From Galdieria partita (taxonomy: Eukaryota > Rhodophyta > Bangiophyceae > Galdieriales > Galdieriaceae), in contig BQMJ01000054.1 in assembly GCA_025991245.1 (NCBI GenBank), forward strand, positions 121,549-185,548: a DNA stretch of 64,000 nt, given 5' to 3'. The notes beneath the pieces are model-generated. The model was not told the origin of the DNA and ran no database searches. It saw only the letters and a list, made by a program, of their open reading frames with translations. Shown here piece after piece: positions 34,136 through 45,164 of the stretch; position 1 is the first letter of the stretch; each line of letters starts with the position of its first letter. The position numbers and the translations under genes were made by a program.

Positions 34136-34606
34136 GATGTTGATAGAAATCTATGTTTCGAAAATTATAAAAGAATCAAGTCGAAAACATAATGGTTTTA
34201 TTGAGAGTTTAAATGAACGAGATAGTAAATCTTTCTTTAAAGCATTATCACCTTTATTCTTTTCAAAAAGGCAAAATTTTATCCTACAAACTGCATATCG
34301 TGACAAGATTTTTGTTGTTGGTCTGGAAGACGAATCTTTAAGGTTTTACATCTTCCAGCAAAGGATGTCATATTGGAATCTTGGCTGAAGTATTCTAAGA
34401 GAAAGTTGGGAAATATGATAGATGAATATCGCAAAAGAACAGCAGCATTCAATGGAACTATAAATGAAAAGTTACTTTTTATTCATTGTTCTTTATCAAG
34501 GTCTTCTCTAGAAGGATGGTGTCCAGGATATCAACTGAAATACTCGATTTTGCTCAATTCAGCTGATCTTCGATATTTCGATGATACTTTGATGAGCCAT
34601 AGCTAA
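34083..34606 (+). pseudogene. Frameshifted ORF pair, unknown family
   Basis: Two overlapping plus-strand frames (34083..34388 and, open upstream of its first ATG, up to 34606) read as one continuous protein-like sequence if the frame changes near 34345, between LEDESLRFYI and a frame containing DVILESWLKYSKRK. The second frame carries well-formed coding character (NEKLLFIHCSLSRSS) and ends in a proper stop. I do not recognise the protein. Part of the first frame overlaps the antisense NTPase fragment, so its real start lies after about 34136. It may be a decayed gene or a gene with an unusual intron. Confidence 0.35.
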
Positions 34607-35337
34607 AATTTTTTTCTTAAAGTTTGATATTCTTTAATTTATATCTTTCAATCTGATAGCTTTGTTGAACAATCCAATAAATGTATGAAATAATTTCAAA
34701 CATGAGTGTTGCAAAGTGCTGCAACGTTGCTTATATTGGATCATTTTCAATGCACAATTGGAAATTCATAGGATACTCATTACATCCAATAAAGCATTCG
34801 GTGTTCAAGTTTTAATGAACATTTTGCAAATGACAAGGATTCGCCTTGTTTGTCAGCTGGTTGCTTACGTATCCAATCCTGTCAACTTTGGCAACAGGAA
34901 TGAATGTCCCACTCTTACAAAGGCCAAACACTGACCACCTCTGATGACAAAGAAGTGACTCCCATGTATTTCTTTTCGTGTAAGATACTGGTTCAAGTAT
35001 TTCATTTTTTGCAGTCTCAAATTTTCTACGATAATACATGTCGAGGAGTCATGGGTTTTCCGTGAAAATGAACTATTTGTACGCAATGTTATAATCCCAT
35101 TGTGGTCTGCAAAGGAGAGTATACTGTATTCTGTACATTTGCTGACTGTTTGTTCTTTACAATGTTTCTATAGATTCTTTTTTTTATCGATGGAAAGAAC
35201 GATAATTTTAGTAGTGTTTCAATGATGCGAATTTAAAACGATAATGTTTCAAGATTACTCAACATTGGCTTCCGAAAGGTAATGAACAACGAACAAAAGA
35301 GTTCGATTCACCAAAAAGTAGAGTATCAAAGTTATTG
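34607..35337. other. Subtelomeric spacer
   Basis: About 730 bp, AT-rich, with only short open frames that overlap on both strands. No similarity to the neighbouring gene family was noticed by eye. Confidence 0.4.
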
Positions 35338-37935
35338 ACTGTTTTTCACAAATTCATAAACTCGTAATCCTGCTAGTACATAGAAGAGATGGTCTTCGTG
35401 TACTCGAATGATTCTCAGCAATTTTTCATCCAACTTGCTCCGGTTATTTCCAACAAAACTATGCAACAGTGTCGCATATCGACCAGCATACTCTTCAGGA
35501 ATCAATGCACTTTCCATTAAGAACTTTTTTAAAGTCTACTAAAGATTGTGTTGGTACATGCATACTTTGTCCAATATTCACAGCTGCCATTGGTGCTTGC
35601 TCTCTTCTAGGGTTCAAAAAAACTTGTTGCAGAGAAATTCAGCAGAACTAGTTGAATCTCCTCTCGTATCTTCCACCTGCATCACATTCATATCCAATCT
35701 TGGACGAGTGGTTCTTCTTTCCATCATTCCACTATTCCTTTCAGATTCTTCAAATGGAATGCATCTTAATAAATCTACAAACGAATTGCTCAACAAATCA
35801 GAAACTGGTTTCAGTTGTTCCAACCATCCAGCATTGTTACCAAACACTCTTTCAAGATCTTCACTAGCCTTGCAACCTAAAAAGTCTATCAACGAGGTGA
35901 TCGAGCATATAACAACTTGACAATGAGGAGGTATCCATAACCATTCTTCTCGTATATTCTGTGGTTCTATCTCAGAGTTGATAGAACTGTAAACAATATT
36001 ATTATTATTGTCTTCATAATAAACTCCACTATTCAATATCCAATTCTGATTATTCCTCAATTGTCTGGAAACTTCTTCAGTATAGTTGTCGCTTACAATC
36101 AACTGAATGGCTCTTAAATTATTCTGTTCCAATTCAAGCTGTGACGCCACTGGATGTAAGAATTTAGCAACTTCTGCCTCTTTCATTGAGTGTCCAATAC
36201 CAGAACTTGACGACTGAAAACATTTCAATGCGATACTTATCAAATATACTCTCTCCTTGGTTGCCTCAGTCTCCATAGGTGTTTGCTCTGAAGAAGATTC
36301 ATCTTGAATAACAAGGAAAGAATTGTCTTTCATATCTGCTACTCGATATAAACCTCATGTCTGTCGAATGAAACCAAGTATTCCATCTTTTGATAAATAT
36401 ATTTCAAAAAATATTTTCCAAGTGTGAAAAGTTTCTTCGCTACAAGTATTGATTCCAATCACTGTCGAAGCAAATGCTGAAACATACTTGAGAATAGGAT
36501 CCACTTTTAAGCTGCTAACGGTTTACTAAAATCTATTGATATTTGTTCTATTAGACTGTGTCGAAGTATACTCAATTCTCCTAGTTTGGAACAGAAACAC
36601 CATCGAACATAAAGAGTAAATATAGTCTCACATTTGAAACTACCACTTGTCGACGAAAACGAAATTCAAATAAAACGAATAGGAGTGAATTTTCGATAGT
36701 AACTTTTGATGTCCTTCAAAACAGTCTTTCGACAGACCAACTTGAACAATGTTTCTTCAGCTTGGCTAAGAATTCCTTGTACGTCTTTGTCTTGTTCATT
36801 GCTCGAACAGTTCAGATAACAAACACCAAAATGCTTCGCAATATCCAAAACATTATTTAGAATGACTCTAAAGTATCAAACGGAGTATCTCTCATTGGAA
36901 TACAAAATTCTAAAATAATGACAAAAAGCATCGAAGAAACAGAAATCCTTGATTCTGTTATCATACGAGAGAAAGAGAGTTAATGCCAGATAACGACTTG
37001 GAATCATTTTCTCCATTTTCCTTTCTTATTTCATCCTCTGAAAGATAACAAAAAACTATTCCAACTTTCACATCTATCAATCAATAATATACTAACGAAT
37101 ACAATTACATACACTTGTTTGAAGAACCAATGGTGTCCTTTACAATGACTAGGAAAAGTACTTTGAAAACTGACTAGTTATTGTACTCCATATTTGCTAT
37201 CGAATGCTTTACAGTTTCTTCTGAAAAAGGATCCAAATGAAGAAAACTGAACATTATTCGAGAAAGGCATAGCATCTTCTTGTCTACTAGTTGTCGAGTC
37301 CGACCTCCCTGCGGAAATAAAAAGTACAAAAGACACAGCTAAAAAGCTCAATAAAACTCCTAAAAAGGAAAGACAAACATTAAACATTCTAATGACGGTG
37401 TCAGGCTTTATCCAATCTCGAAACATCGAAAACTTTCTAGTTTCAATGTTCCAAATTTCGTCAACAAACAAATACAGATAACGTTTCTTTAGGACTTTTA
37501 ATATATTTGAAGCCATTCTTCTGAACAATCAAAGTAAAAACTTGAGGAAATCTGGGCCACTTGGAAATCTATCAAGTGCTTCATTGCCCATCCATTCTAA
37601 AAGTGTAGTCTGAAAGCGAATCCCGTGAGGAACTTGGAGAGAATTGAACACTATATATAAAGTCTCATTCAGTAGAGCATCTAGAGAAATTTTCCTATTT
37701 TTCTCCTATTCCAATCTCAGAATGACCAACTCATTTTCAAAAGTTGCAAACGTTTGGAGTTGTGGGCCAATCGTGCCTTCCACTCCCACGCATTCGGAAT
37801 GCGTAAGGCCAAGTTGGTTATTTCACACTAGAGAAACCTTTGATGTCGCAAACAGAAGATGCGTAAAAAGCATTCAGATCTTACAACTTCCGGGCTCTCA
37901 GTTGACAAGGGAATATTTGATCCTTCCAGTATGAT
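35338..37935 (-). pseudogene. Decayed paralogue of the large subtelomeric NTPase gene
   Basis: Collinear with the intact gene at 46151-48787 over its whole length but broken by many frameshifts and small deletions. Recognisable pieces: N-terminal part near 37540-37930, Walker B region at 37178..37528 (KKRYLYLFVDEI), middle part at 36666..36848, C-terminal domain at 35614..36333 (nearly identical runs such as EEWLWIPPHCQVV), and a divergent final domain at 35338..35517. The Walker A region is not intact. The degree of decay differs along the gene: the C-terminal third is still open for 239 codons. Confidence 0.88.
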
Positions 37936-38114
37936 TGCCTTTCAATCTTTCAATATTGCCATCCATGCCCAAACACAGAAAATGTTTTGTGACGATTCTC
38001 CTCCATAAAAGACAATCTAATTTTCTATTTGAGTCTATTCTGAATACTTTTTGTGCTAACAAACGAAAGCAATCCAATGAGCACAATTCGCTGCTAATTT
38101 TATTTTGGGCGACG

Positions 38115-40223
38115 ATGAGTTTAGTTGAAAAGTGGGCAGTTGGCAGCTTCGTTCAGTTTGCTGTAGTTGACCGCGAAGAAGATGTGTATCGTGTGACAGA
38201 ACAACTGTATCACCTTGAAAGTAACCGACATGAACTTAGGGCTGAAACAAGCAGTCCTTTTTATCGCGCAACTGTCCCATTTGCGCCCCACTTATTTGGC
38301 TCTGGCAAAACGACGTTTTGCCTAAGCTATTTGGAGTTGGTGCAGAGGTTTCGTGAAACTTCCCTCTCGTCTTTTGCTTCAGACCCTTCCAGGAAAGAGT
38401 TTTTGGACAAGTTACGTGAAGCCGTTTTGCTTTATGTGGATTTGACAGACTTAGAACCCACCAACCCCATTGAAGAAAAGCGAAACCTGAAGTGGGCTGT
38501 CTACTACTTATTATACCGATTTGCTTGTAAGCAGAAGGGTTTGTCAGTTATGAGTCCTCAAGACGCATACAAAAAAATCCCGCTTCTTCCAGAATTTTTA
38601 CTTCCTGAGCTGCGGAAGATTTTGGGTATTTCTTCTGATCAGTTTCTTCTTGTTGCTTTTGATGAAGTTGGTGTTCTAGATGAGAGTGACGACGAATTTC
38701 ATTTCAAAAGGACCCCGGATGGTAGAGTTCGTCCTTACAATGACTTCTTTCGTATTGTTCGGGGACTCTGTAAAGAAGACAATGTATTCTTTATTGTTGT
38801 TGGGAAAAGCAAGGGTTTAAGTATTAAGAATTATACAGCTTCAGTATCAAAGGTTTTATTGCATTTTATTTCTTTATCACCGTTAAACTGGTCCAGTATC
38901 GTTGAATTCCTTGAAAAAAGTCACCTCAAAGTACAGACTCAATTTCGAGTTTGTGATATTCTATGTAGTCCTTCTTTTTCAGTAAATGAGTTGGCAGAGG
39001 CACTATTGGAGTGTACCGGTGGAGTTCCTGGTTTGCTTACTCGTGCAGTGAATATGCTTTTGAATTATGTACAAACAAGAGGACAGTCTTTTGGGTCGAA
39101 AGATGAATGTCTATCGTGTATGAAGGAGGATGGTTTTAGAAAAGTTTGCTCTGAGCCGTTTGTGACACGTATATTAACTTTGGATGAGGATCGAAGAAGT
39201 GTACTTGATATGCTACTAATGATGGCACTATATCATATACCCTTTAAAGCGGACGATGAACTCAACTCGGAGTCTTATTTATTTGATGTTGTTACTGAAA
39301 TGGGATTCTATCGATATCCTATTGACGAGAATACTTTCCAAGTTCTGTTTCCAAAGGTGTTTATTAGAAATCTCAACAACGCATCATCTTTCTCTTTATT
39401 AGAGAAGATAGTTTTGGGATCACTTAATATGGAGCCAGTTGTTTGTTTCTTTTCTTCCAAATGTCGTGTATTTGAAGGATTTGTTGCGATCCGACTTGTT
39501 TTGATACTTTCTTCAAAAGTGCGAAATGAGTTTAGAGAGTTGTTGGGTAGATTATCTGCCATATGGAAAAAAATGAAACTTCCTATCAATGGACCTTCAC
39601 CTCTTCATTACATGATGTCGGTTAGTCGTGGTGAAGCAAGGAGTGAATCAAACAAGAAACGGAAAACTTATGGATGTAATGAATGGAACGAGATTATTCA
39701 CGAAGCACTTTGTTTTGACAGAGTTTATATTCCAAAGGAAGTGAATTCTTATAGTCCTGATATCATGTTCAAATTACAATCTCCTCTTAAACGCGAAGTT
39801 CTTATGGTGGGAGTAGCTTGTAAAGGTCGTTGGAAGCCGGAAGGAATTGGCTGGTCAGATATTATTGAAGAAGCTAAAAAATTTCTTGATCCTGTTTCTA
39901 ATCAAGTTTTATCCCAAGCATTGGAATGTTATCATTGTATGCTTATTATATTTGGTACAAAATTAGCACTCAATGTTACAAGCGAGTTGGGTAATCAGAG
40001 TCGATGTTATACGAGTGGAATGCTTATTGGAGGGAATTCTTTTAAGATTCCTCCTAAGTGTGAACTTGTTATTCTTTGTGAAAGAGATGTAGCAATGCTC
40101 ATTGACAGAGAAGTATTGAATGGACTTGAAAGAGCATTCTCTACGAGTGATAATCCTCCTTTCGGGGATTTAGGATTCAACTTACTTCGAAGAGCCCGTG
40201 ACAGTTTCATGAGTTTGCAATAA
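38115..40223 (+). CDS. Subtelomeric P-loop NTPase with nuclease-like C-terminus, intact copy
   Basis: Single exon, 702 residues from the ATG at 38115; this start aligns with the start of the paralogue at 43103. Residues 59-66 read HLFGSGKT: a P-loop whose first glycine is replaced by His. Walker B is FLLVAFDEVGVLD with D183-E184. A likely sensor strand FFIVVGKS lies at about 225-232, and GGVP at 302-305 matches the conserved GGxP of archaeal-type/STAND-like ATPases. Near the C-terminus SPDIMF (D549) followed by VACK (K570) resembles the core of PD-(D/E)xK nucleases, but the acidic position is Ala. Function unknown. Family context suggests the archaeal-ATPase-like expansion known in Galdieria; the NTPase-nuclease layout also recalls Crinkler-type effectors. 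Both comparisons are inference. Confidence 0.8.
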   Translation: MSLVEKWAVGSFVQFAVVDREEDVYRVTEQLYHLESNRHELRAETSSPFYRATVPFAPHLFGSGKTTFCLSYLELVQRFRETSLSSFASDPSRKEFLDKLREAVLLYVDLTDLEPTNPIEEKRNLKWAVYYLLYRFACKQKGLSVMSPQDAYKKIPLLPEFLLPELRKILGISSDQFLLVAFDEVGVLDESDDEFHFKRTPDGRVRPYNDFFRIVRGLCKEDNVFFIVVGKSKGLSIKNYTASVSKVLLHFISLSPLNWSSIVEFLEKSHLKVQTQFRVCDILCSPSFSVNELAEALLECTGGVPGLLTRAVNMLLNYVQTRGQSFGSKDECLSCMKEDGFRKVCSEPFVTRILTLDEDRRSVLDMLLMMALYHIPFKADDELNSESYLFDVVTEMGFYRYPIDENTFQVLFPKVFIRNLNNASSFSLLEKIVLGSLNMEPVVCFFSSKCRVFEGFVAIRLVLILSSKVRNEFRELLGRLSAIWKKMKLPINGPSPLHYMMSVSRGEARSESNKKRKTYGCNEWNEIIHEALCFDRVYIPKEVNSYSPDIMFKLQSPLKREVLMVGVACKGRWKPEGIGWSDIIEEAKKFLDPVSNQVLSQALECYHCMLIIFGTKLALNVTSELGNQSRCYTSGMLIGGNSFKIPPKCELVILCERDVAMLIDREVLNGLERAFSTSDNPPFGDLGFNLLRRARDSFMSLQ

Positions 40224-41001
40224 AGTTGGAATTCTTACAATTCAAGTGTTCGTTCGATAATTGGCTCTGCGAGATGTGAATGAAATATGTTTGAAAACAT
40301 TTTATAAGACATACAGTTATATTCCATAACATGGGTTATTATCATTGAAGAGCGTCAATAGTTTACAAGTTGTATAATTGCTTGCATCTCTTTTTGGTTT
40401 TTCACTGAATCTTCAAGTACATGTTTTTAAAATGAACTGATTGTCTGCTCCAGTATTGCTAGAGGAATACCGTAGTCTTGTTGGAATACTGTTGACTTGA
40501 TGTTACCAGGAAATATAATACCAGCGACCATATTGTATTAACTTTTGAAACTCAGTTTTACTGGTGTACACAGATCGTGTAAAGAACAAGAAAGCCTAGT
40601 TGACAACTCTAGGATTAACTTGTTATCACTTTCTGAGTTTTCCTTTATTGGATTCATAAAACCACGAAGAACATGTTGGAAGTGAGATATAGTTGAATCT
40701 AAACCTGAAGACATTCTATGAAATGGTAAACAGAAAAACAAAGAGAGCTTCATTCTTTCTCATTAACCACAAAGACATTGAATTTGTAACAGTAGACAAC
40801 GAGTTCAAAAGTAAACAACAATGAAATTGTACAGTTGCACTGCTAAACTCGTTTCAGAATTCTTCGACAAAATAAGATAAAATAGTACAAAAAAAATGGA
40901 AAATTAGGAAAATTGACTTTCTTTACAAACAAATTGAACCTTTCGAATACTTCTCAAATGAACAAACCAACATGGATAAAAACAGCAATAAGATGCTATT
41001 T
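40224..41001. other. Spacer between convergent family members
   Basis: About 780 bp between the 3' ends of the intact (+) and frameshifted (-) NTPase genes. A 71-codon minus-strand ORF at 40538..40753 starts with an ATG and hydrophobic residues but has no recognisable family. Parts of the right side resemble the sequence below 33846, showing that the 3' flank was duplicated with the gene. Confidence 0.45.
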
Positions 41002-43103
41002 CTAAATACATTTGGAAAGAGATAAAACCATTTCTTGCACTGTTGAGATTCCAATACTTCTCGAATGTGGATTATCCGTAGACTTGAAAGCACTCCTTAA
41101 ACTCGACAAAATATCTTTACCAATAAAGTTTTCTACATCTGATTCAGAAAGAATGATCAATTCACAATTACGAGGAATCCAGTAATCTCCTGCTACTCTA
41201 TCGCCAAAGGAATAACAATGACTAGAATGATTCAAGTCAGTTGCAACACTAGTCGATAGCTTAGTACTCATGATGACCAACATGCAATGCAATGTAGGAT
41301 GAACAGTCACGACTTGAACTGGTTCCAGAAACTTACGAGCTTCATCCACTATTTCATTCCATCTAATACCATTTGAACTCCATCGTCCTTTACAGGCAAT
41401 ACCCACAATCAAATTCTGTCCGCTCGTTCTTCCATGCAACTTGAATAATATATCTGGACTACGAGATGTTGGCTCAAATGGAATATATATCTTTTCGAAT
41501 TCTAACATTTCTTCCACAATTTCTTTCCAGTCATTGATATCGAACGTCGTTCTCTCTATTTCTGATGTAGATGTAGTATAATGTATAGATTTCATGTAAT
41601 AAGCAGTAGATTCAGAGGAAAACTTTAAATTCATCTCATTCCAAACAGAAGACAACTGACCAAGAATAGAAAACATCAAGCTGTCTGTCGGGTGATAACA
41701 AAAATGTAAATAAAACATTGTGGCAACGAGACCTTCGAAAACTCGACATTTTGATTCATAAAAAAATTCCACAGGCTGTGACTTGAGGGTTTGTAAGAGT
41801 AACCATTCCAATCTATCGTTCTTTACACTTTGATCAATATATCCAATCAGTAACTTGGGAATCAACACTTCATAACGTTCTTGATGGTTTTCATCTACAA
41901 TCAACCGACGATAAAAGCACATATCTGTCACTAGATCAAACAGAAATACATCAAAAGTAGAGCTAAGGTGCACAAGCTCATCCAACTCAAACCGAATATG
42001 ATATAATGCCAACAAAGTAAGCATTTTTAACAAACGTTGACGCGTCTCGCTAAGACTACTCAAACGAGGCAACAATGGATCAACACAATAATTTGTTGCT
42101 ATGGAATCATTCATTATCATCCAAAAGCTTTCTTTAGATAATAACAAGTGGTCTTGTGATAATTTACAATGCAAAAGGTAGTTGATTGCTTTCACAAGTA
42201 AACCAGGAACACCACCAGTAAGTTCTAGTAACAATTCTGCAAGTTCATTGGTTGAAAAGTGTTGATGACAAAGGATTTGTGAAACTTTAGGACTCCCAGT
42301 AAACATAGAAGAAGAACTTTTCTCCAAATGTTCGATGATGCTATGCTTTTCAAGTGGTGAAAGAGGAATAAACGTCAACTCAACCCTGGATACTGAAATT
42401 GCGTAATTACGTATATTTAAGCCTTCACTTTTTCCAACAACAATAAAGAATACATTGTCCTCTAGACAAAGTCCCCAAAGAATACCAAAAAAGTCGTTGT
42501 AAGGACGAACTCTACCGTCATTCACTTCTAGATCAAAATATTGTCCTCTTGTATCCAACACACCAACTTCATCAAAAGCAACAAGAAGAAACTGATCAGA
42601 AGAAATACCCAAATCTTCCGCAGCTCAGGAAGTAAAAATTGTGGATAGATAGAAATCTGTTTGTAGGCGTCTTCAGGTTTCATAAACGACAAACCGACCT
42701 GAATACAAGCCGATTGATATAATAAGTAGTAGACAGCCCACTTCAGACTTTTTTCTTTCGGGTCAGTGGGTTCTAGGTGTCTCATATCCACATAAAGTAA
42801 AACGGCTTCATGTAACTTGTCCAAAAAGGATCTCCTGCGGTCTTTTTCATAATCACTTATGGTCTCAGGTCCTATTAGTGCTCTTTCACCCATGTTCTTC
42901 ACGAGTTCTAAATAACTTTTTACGAAACGTGTCTTTCCGCTTCCAAAGAGATGTGGGGCGAAAGGCATAACTGGTTTAAAAGAACGATCGAGTTCCCGGC
43001 GAACCTGCAACCCGTACAACTGTCCAGTTGTTAAAACCACGTCTTTCTCTCTATCTACTACAACACTGTCATACATATCTCGTCGTTGGAAAACACTCGA
43101 CAT
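41002..43103 (-). pseudogene. Subtelomeric NTPase family member broken by one frameshift
   Basis: Paralogue of the gene at 38115-40223 in opposite orientation. Frame A runs from the ATG at 43103 through the P-loop (PHLFGSGKTRF) to LLPELRKI; frame B continues from about 42612 (ISSDQFLLVAFDEVGVLD) to the stop at 41002. At the junction this copy has three T (plus-strand AAA at 42611-42613) where the intact copy has four. Both halves are otherwise open and conserved, including GGVP and the C-terminal SPDILF...GIACK signature. Either a very recent inactivation, a programmed frameshift, or a sequencing error in a short homopolymer. Confidence 0.85.
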
Positions 43104-44668
43104 AGTGGACGAGGTGTTGAAAATGAGTCAGAAAAATGCCAACGCGAATTTTCCCGACGACGACGAAAATAGCTTTTCTTCTTCACAGCTATTTCTATAG
43201 AACGAACTTCTTTCTTATTTATATTCTCAAACAATGATGGAACATATTTCATATTGAAATGTAAATTTGAAGAAAAAGCATTGCCTAGTTTTTTGTTATA
43301 TACTGAGCATTTTAACTTCTACCCCATTCATCACAATGGTAGTTTCAGTTTGAAGGTTCCTTTTCTTCATAAGCTCTAGAATGGAAAGAGTATATATGCT
43401 ATAAAAACAGGAAGAAAGGAAAAGTTCTTCTAAATCTATTTCTTAGAAAATTGGATTGTAATTCATTCTCCCAAAAATACTCCTTATCCACAACGCAACA
43501 ATACTTCAAACGTTAAATGTCATTCACTACTCGATTTCTGTTGTTTTGTTAGATGTGGTGTCGTCATACATTTGTAGCAGATGTAAACAGTTTGATTGTT
43601 CTCGTAAACATTAGGAAACTTTTCTTTAGGGTGTCAAGGGAACAAGATAGTGCGACAAGTGGAACATAGCTAACTTTCAACTTTAGCTTGTTTCACTACT
43701 TGTGCAAGTAATTTGGAAGTATATTTTGAAAATATCTCATTCAGTTGTTGCTTTTTCTCTATTCTTTCACTATATCACTGCTTTACTAGAGCAGACAAGA
43801 TTGGAAGAAACACTTGACAACTCAATTGGTTTCTCTACTCTTGAAGTGCTCTTAGTTTTTCCAGAATTGTCAGTGTTTGACTGTTGGTATTTGGAGAGTA
43901 GCTTTTTTGAAATTTTCCAGACTTTCTCAGTTGTGTATAGCGAGTAATGGAAATTAGAGTATATATTTGCCAAGATCAATTCAACGGAACGTTGTCTCCA
44001 CAGGTACTTGTCATGTGAGTCCCAATACGATGATGTCATTGAGAGTTTTCCTATACAGAACTGACAAAGTAGATAGAGTCAATAATTGATCCTCCATTTC
44101 TTTAAAATTCAATTGTACTCTATGGATTATGAAACACTTGGTCTGTACATAAGCTGAATTAGAAGCTGATTAGTTGTCTTTTATCAATATACTTGCCTTC
44201 AAAGTGATAACTTATGTGTCGTTGTTCATAGGTGCTTGGTTCTCTTTGTGATTGACGATTTCTCCTCCAACAGTTTCATTGACAAAGATTCGTTTATCTG
44301 ACAGATTTCAAGAGTTTCTTAGATAGTTTCTGAATGAATGTTTGGCTGAAAAGCATGTCTCCAAGTTTGAAACAAGGTAATTCTATACAGCTGGCGATAC
44401 CCAATAAAGACACTCTCCAAAGCTGCTTACTTGAAATTTAGGTTGTGTGTTGATTTTCATCCAACGCGCTAAAAATGACTTTGTTTAGGATATATACATC
44501 TTCTATTATTGTAAACCAATCATCCATATCAGACTTTCTTCTTCCACAATGATTCATCATTGCCTTGCCAGTTAAGCAAATAAAATATTCAAAACATATC
44601 ATTTGTCCTAGTCTTTGTAAATCGTAAAGCTCAAAACAACTCTGTTTCCATCAAAGGATCGTAAAGCA
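43104..44668. other. Subtelomeric spacer with diverged duplicated blocks
   Basis: About 1.5 kb without a supported gene. The block near 43725-43815 resembles 50885-50985, and the block near 44060-44215 resembles 52975-53110, both in the same orientation. Short open frames here (for example 43702..43947) show no domain. Confidence 0.45.
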
Positions 44669-44998
44669 TCACTTTTCTTTTTCCAATAAAACTCGAAATC
44701 TATCAGAAAAGCCTTCACTACAAAGAAACTCAATATAGTCTGGCACTGATAAACTACCTTTGGCCTCCTTAAATGGTAATGGAGTAACATAGACAATACT
44801 TATGCAGTCTCGCCAATCAATACCTTTGGAATCCAATAAACAAAAATCCACAATCCTTCCAGAGTCATCTTCCTCTAACGTGATAGTAAACTCTTCATTG
44901 AAAATCAAACCGATTAAGTTTACTAACTGAGGCTTATCTGATACTCTCACTCGTCTCCTCTTCTTATTACGTTGTTGGCCACTTTGGGAACTTGTCAT
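44669..44998 (-). CDS. Hypothetical 109-residue protein beside a P-loop gene remnant
   Basis: Open frame from the ATG at 44998. A basic, Gln/Ser/Arg-rich start (GQQRNKKRRRVRVSDK), which could be a nuclear signal, precedes a compact alternating hydrophobic/acidic region (LIGLIFNEEFTITLEEDDSG, DFCLLDSKG). It begins exactly where the upstream NTPase remnant loses its P-loop, so its promoter and leader may be captured from that gene. I do not recognise a family. Confidence 0.4.
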   Translation of the reverse strand: MTSSQSGQQRNKKRRRVRVSDKPQLVNLIGLIFNEEFTITLEEDDSGRIVDFCLLDSKGIDWRDCISIVYVTPLPFKEAKGSLSVPDYIEFLCSEGFSDRFRVLLEKEK

Positions 44999-45164
44999 TG
45001 ATCCTCGAAGAGATGTGGGACGAAAGGGATGACTGGCTTCAGAGAACGATCGAGTTGGCGGCCAAACTGCAACTCTTACTACAGTCCAATCACTAAATAA
45101 ATGTCTTGCTCTCGGCCTACAACCACAATTTCATAAATTTCTCGTCTTTGCAAGGCACGCGACA
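44999..45164 (-). pseudogene. 5' remnant of an NTPase family gene
   Basis: About 55 codons that align with the N-terminus of the copies starting at 43103 and 38115, from the start codon (45164) to the residues just before the P-loop (PFVPHLF). Two in-frame stops lie in the middle, and similarity ends abruptly where GSGK should follow. Upstream bases also resemble the 5' flank of the 43103 copy, so the duplication included promoter sequence. Confidence 0.82.

Noticed and set aside
37935-38114. Extended N-terminus of the intact NTPase gene
   Set aside because: The open stretch lacks an ATG matching the paralogue; alignment with the 43103 start supports the ATG at 38115.
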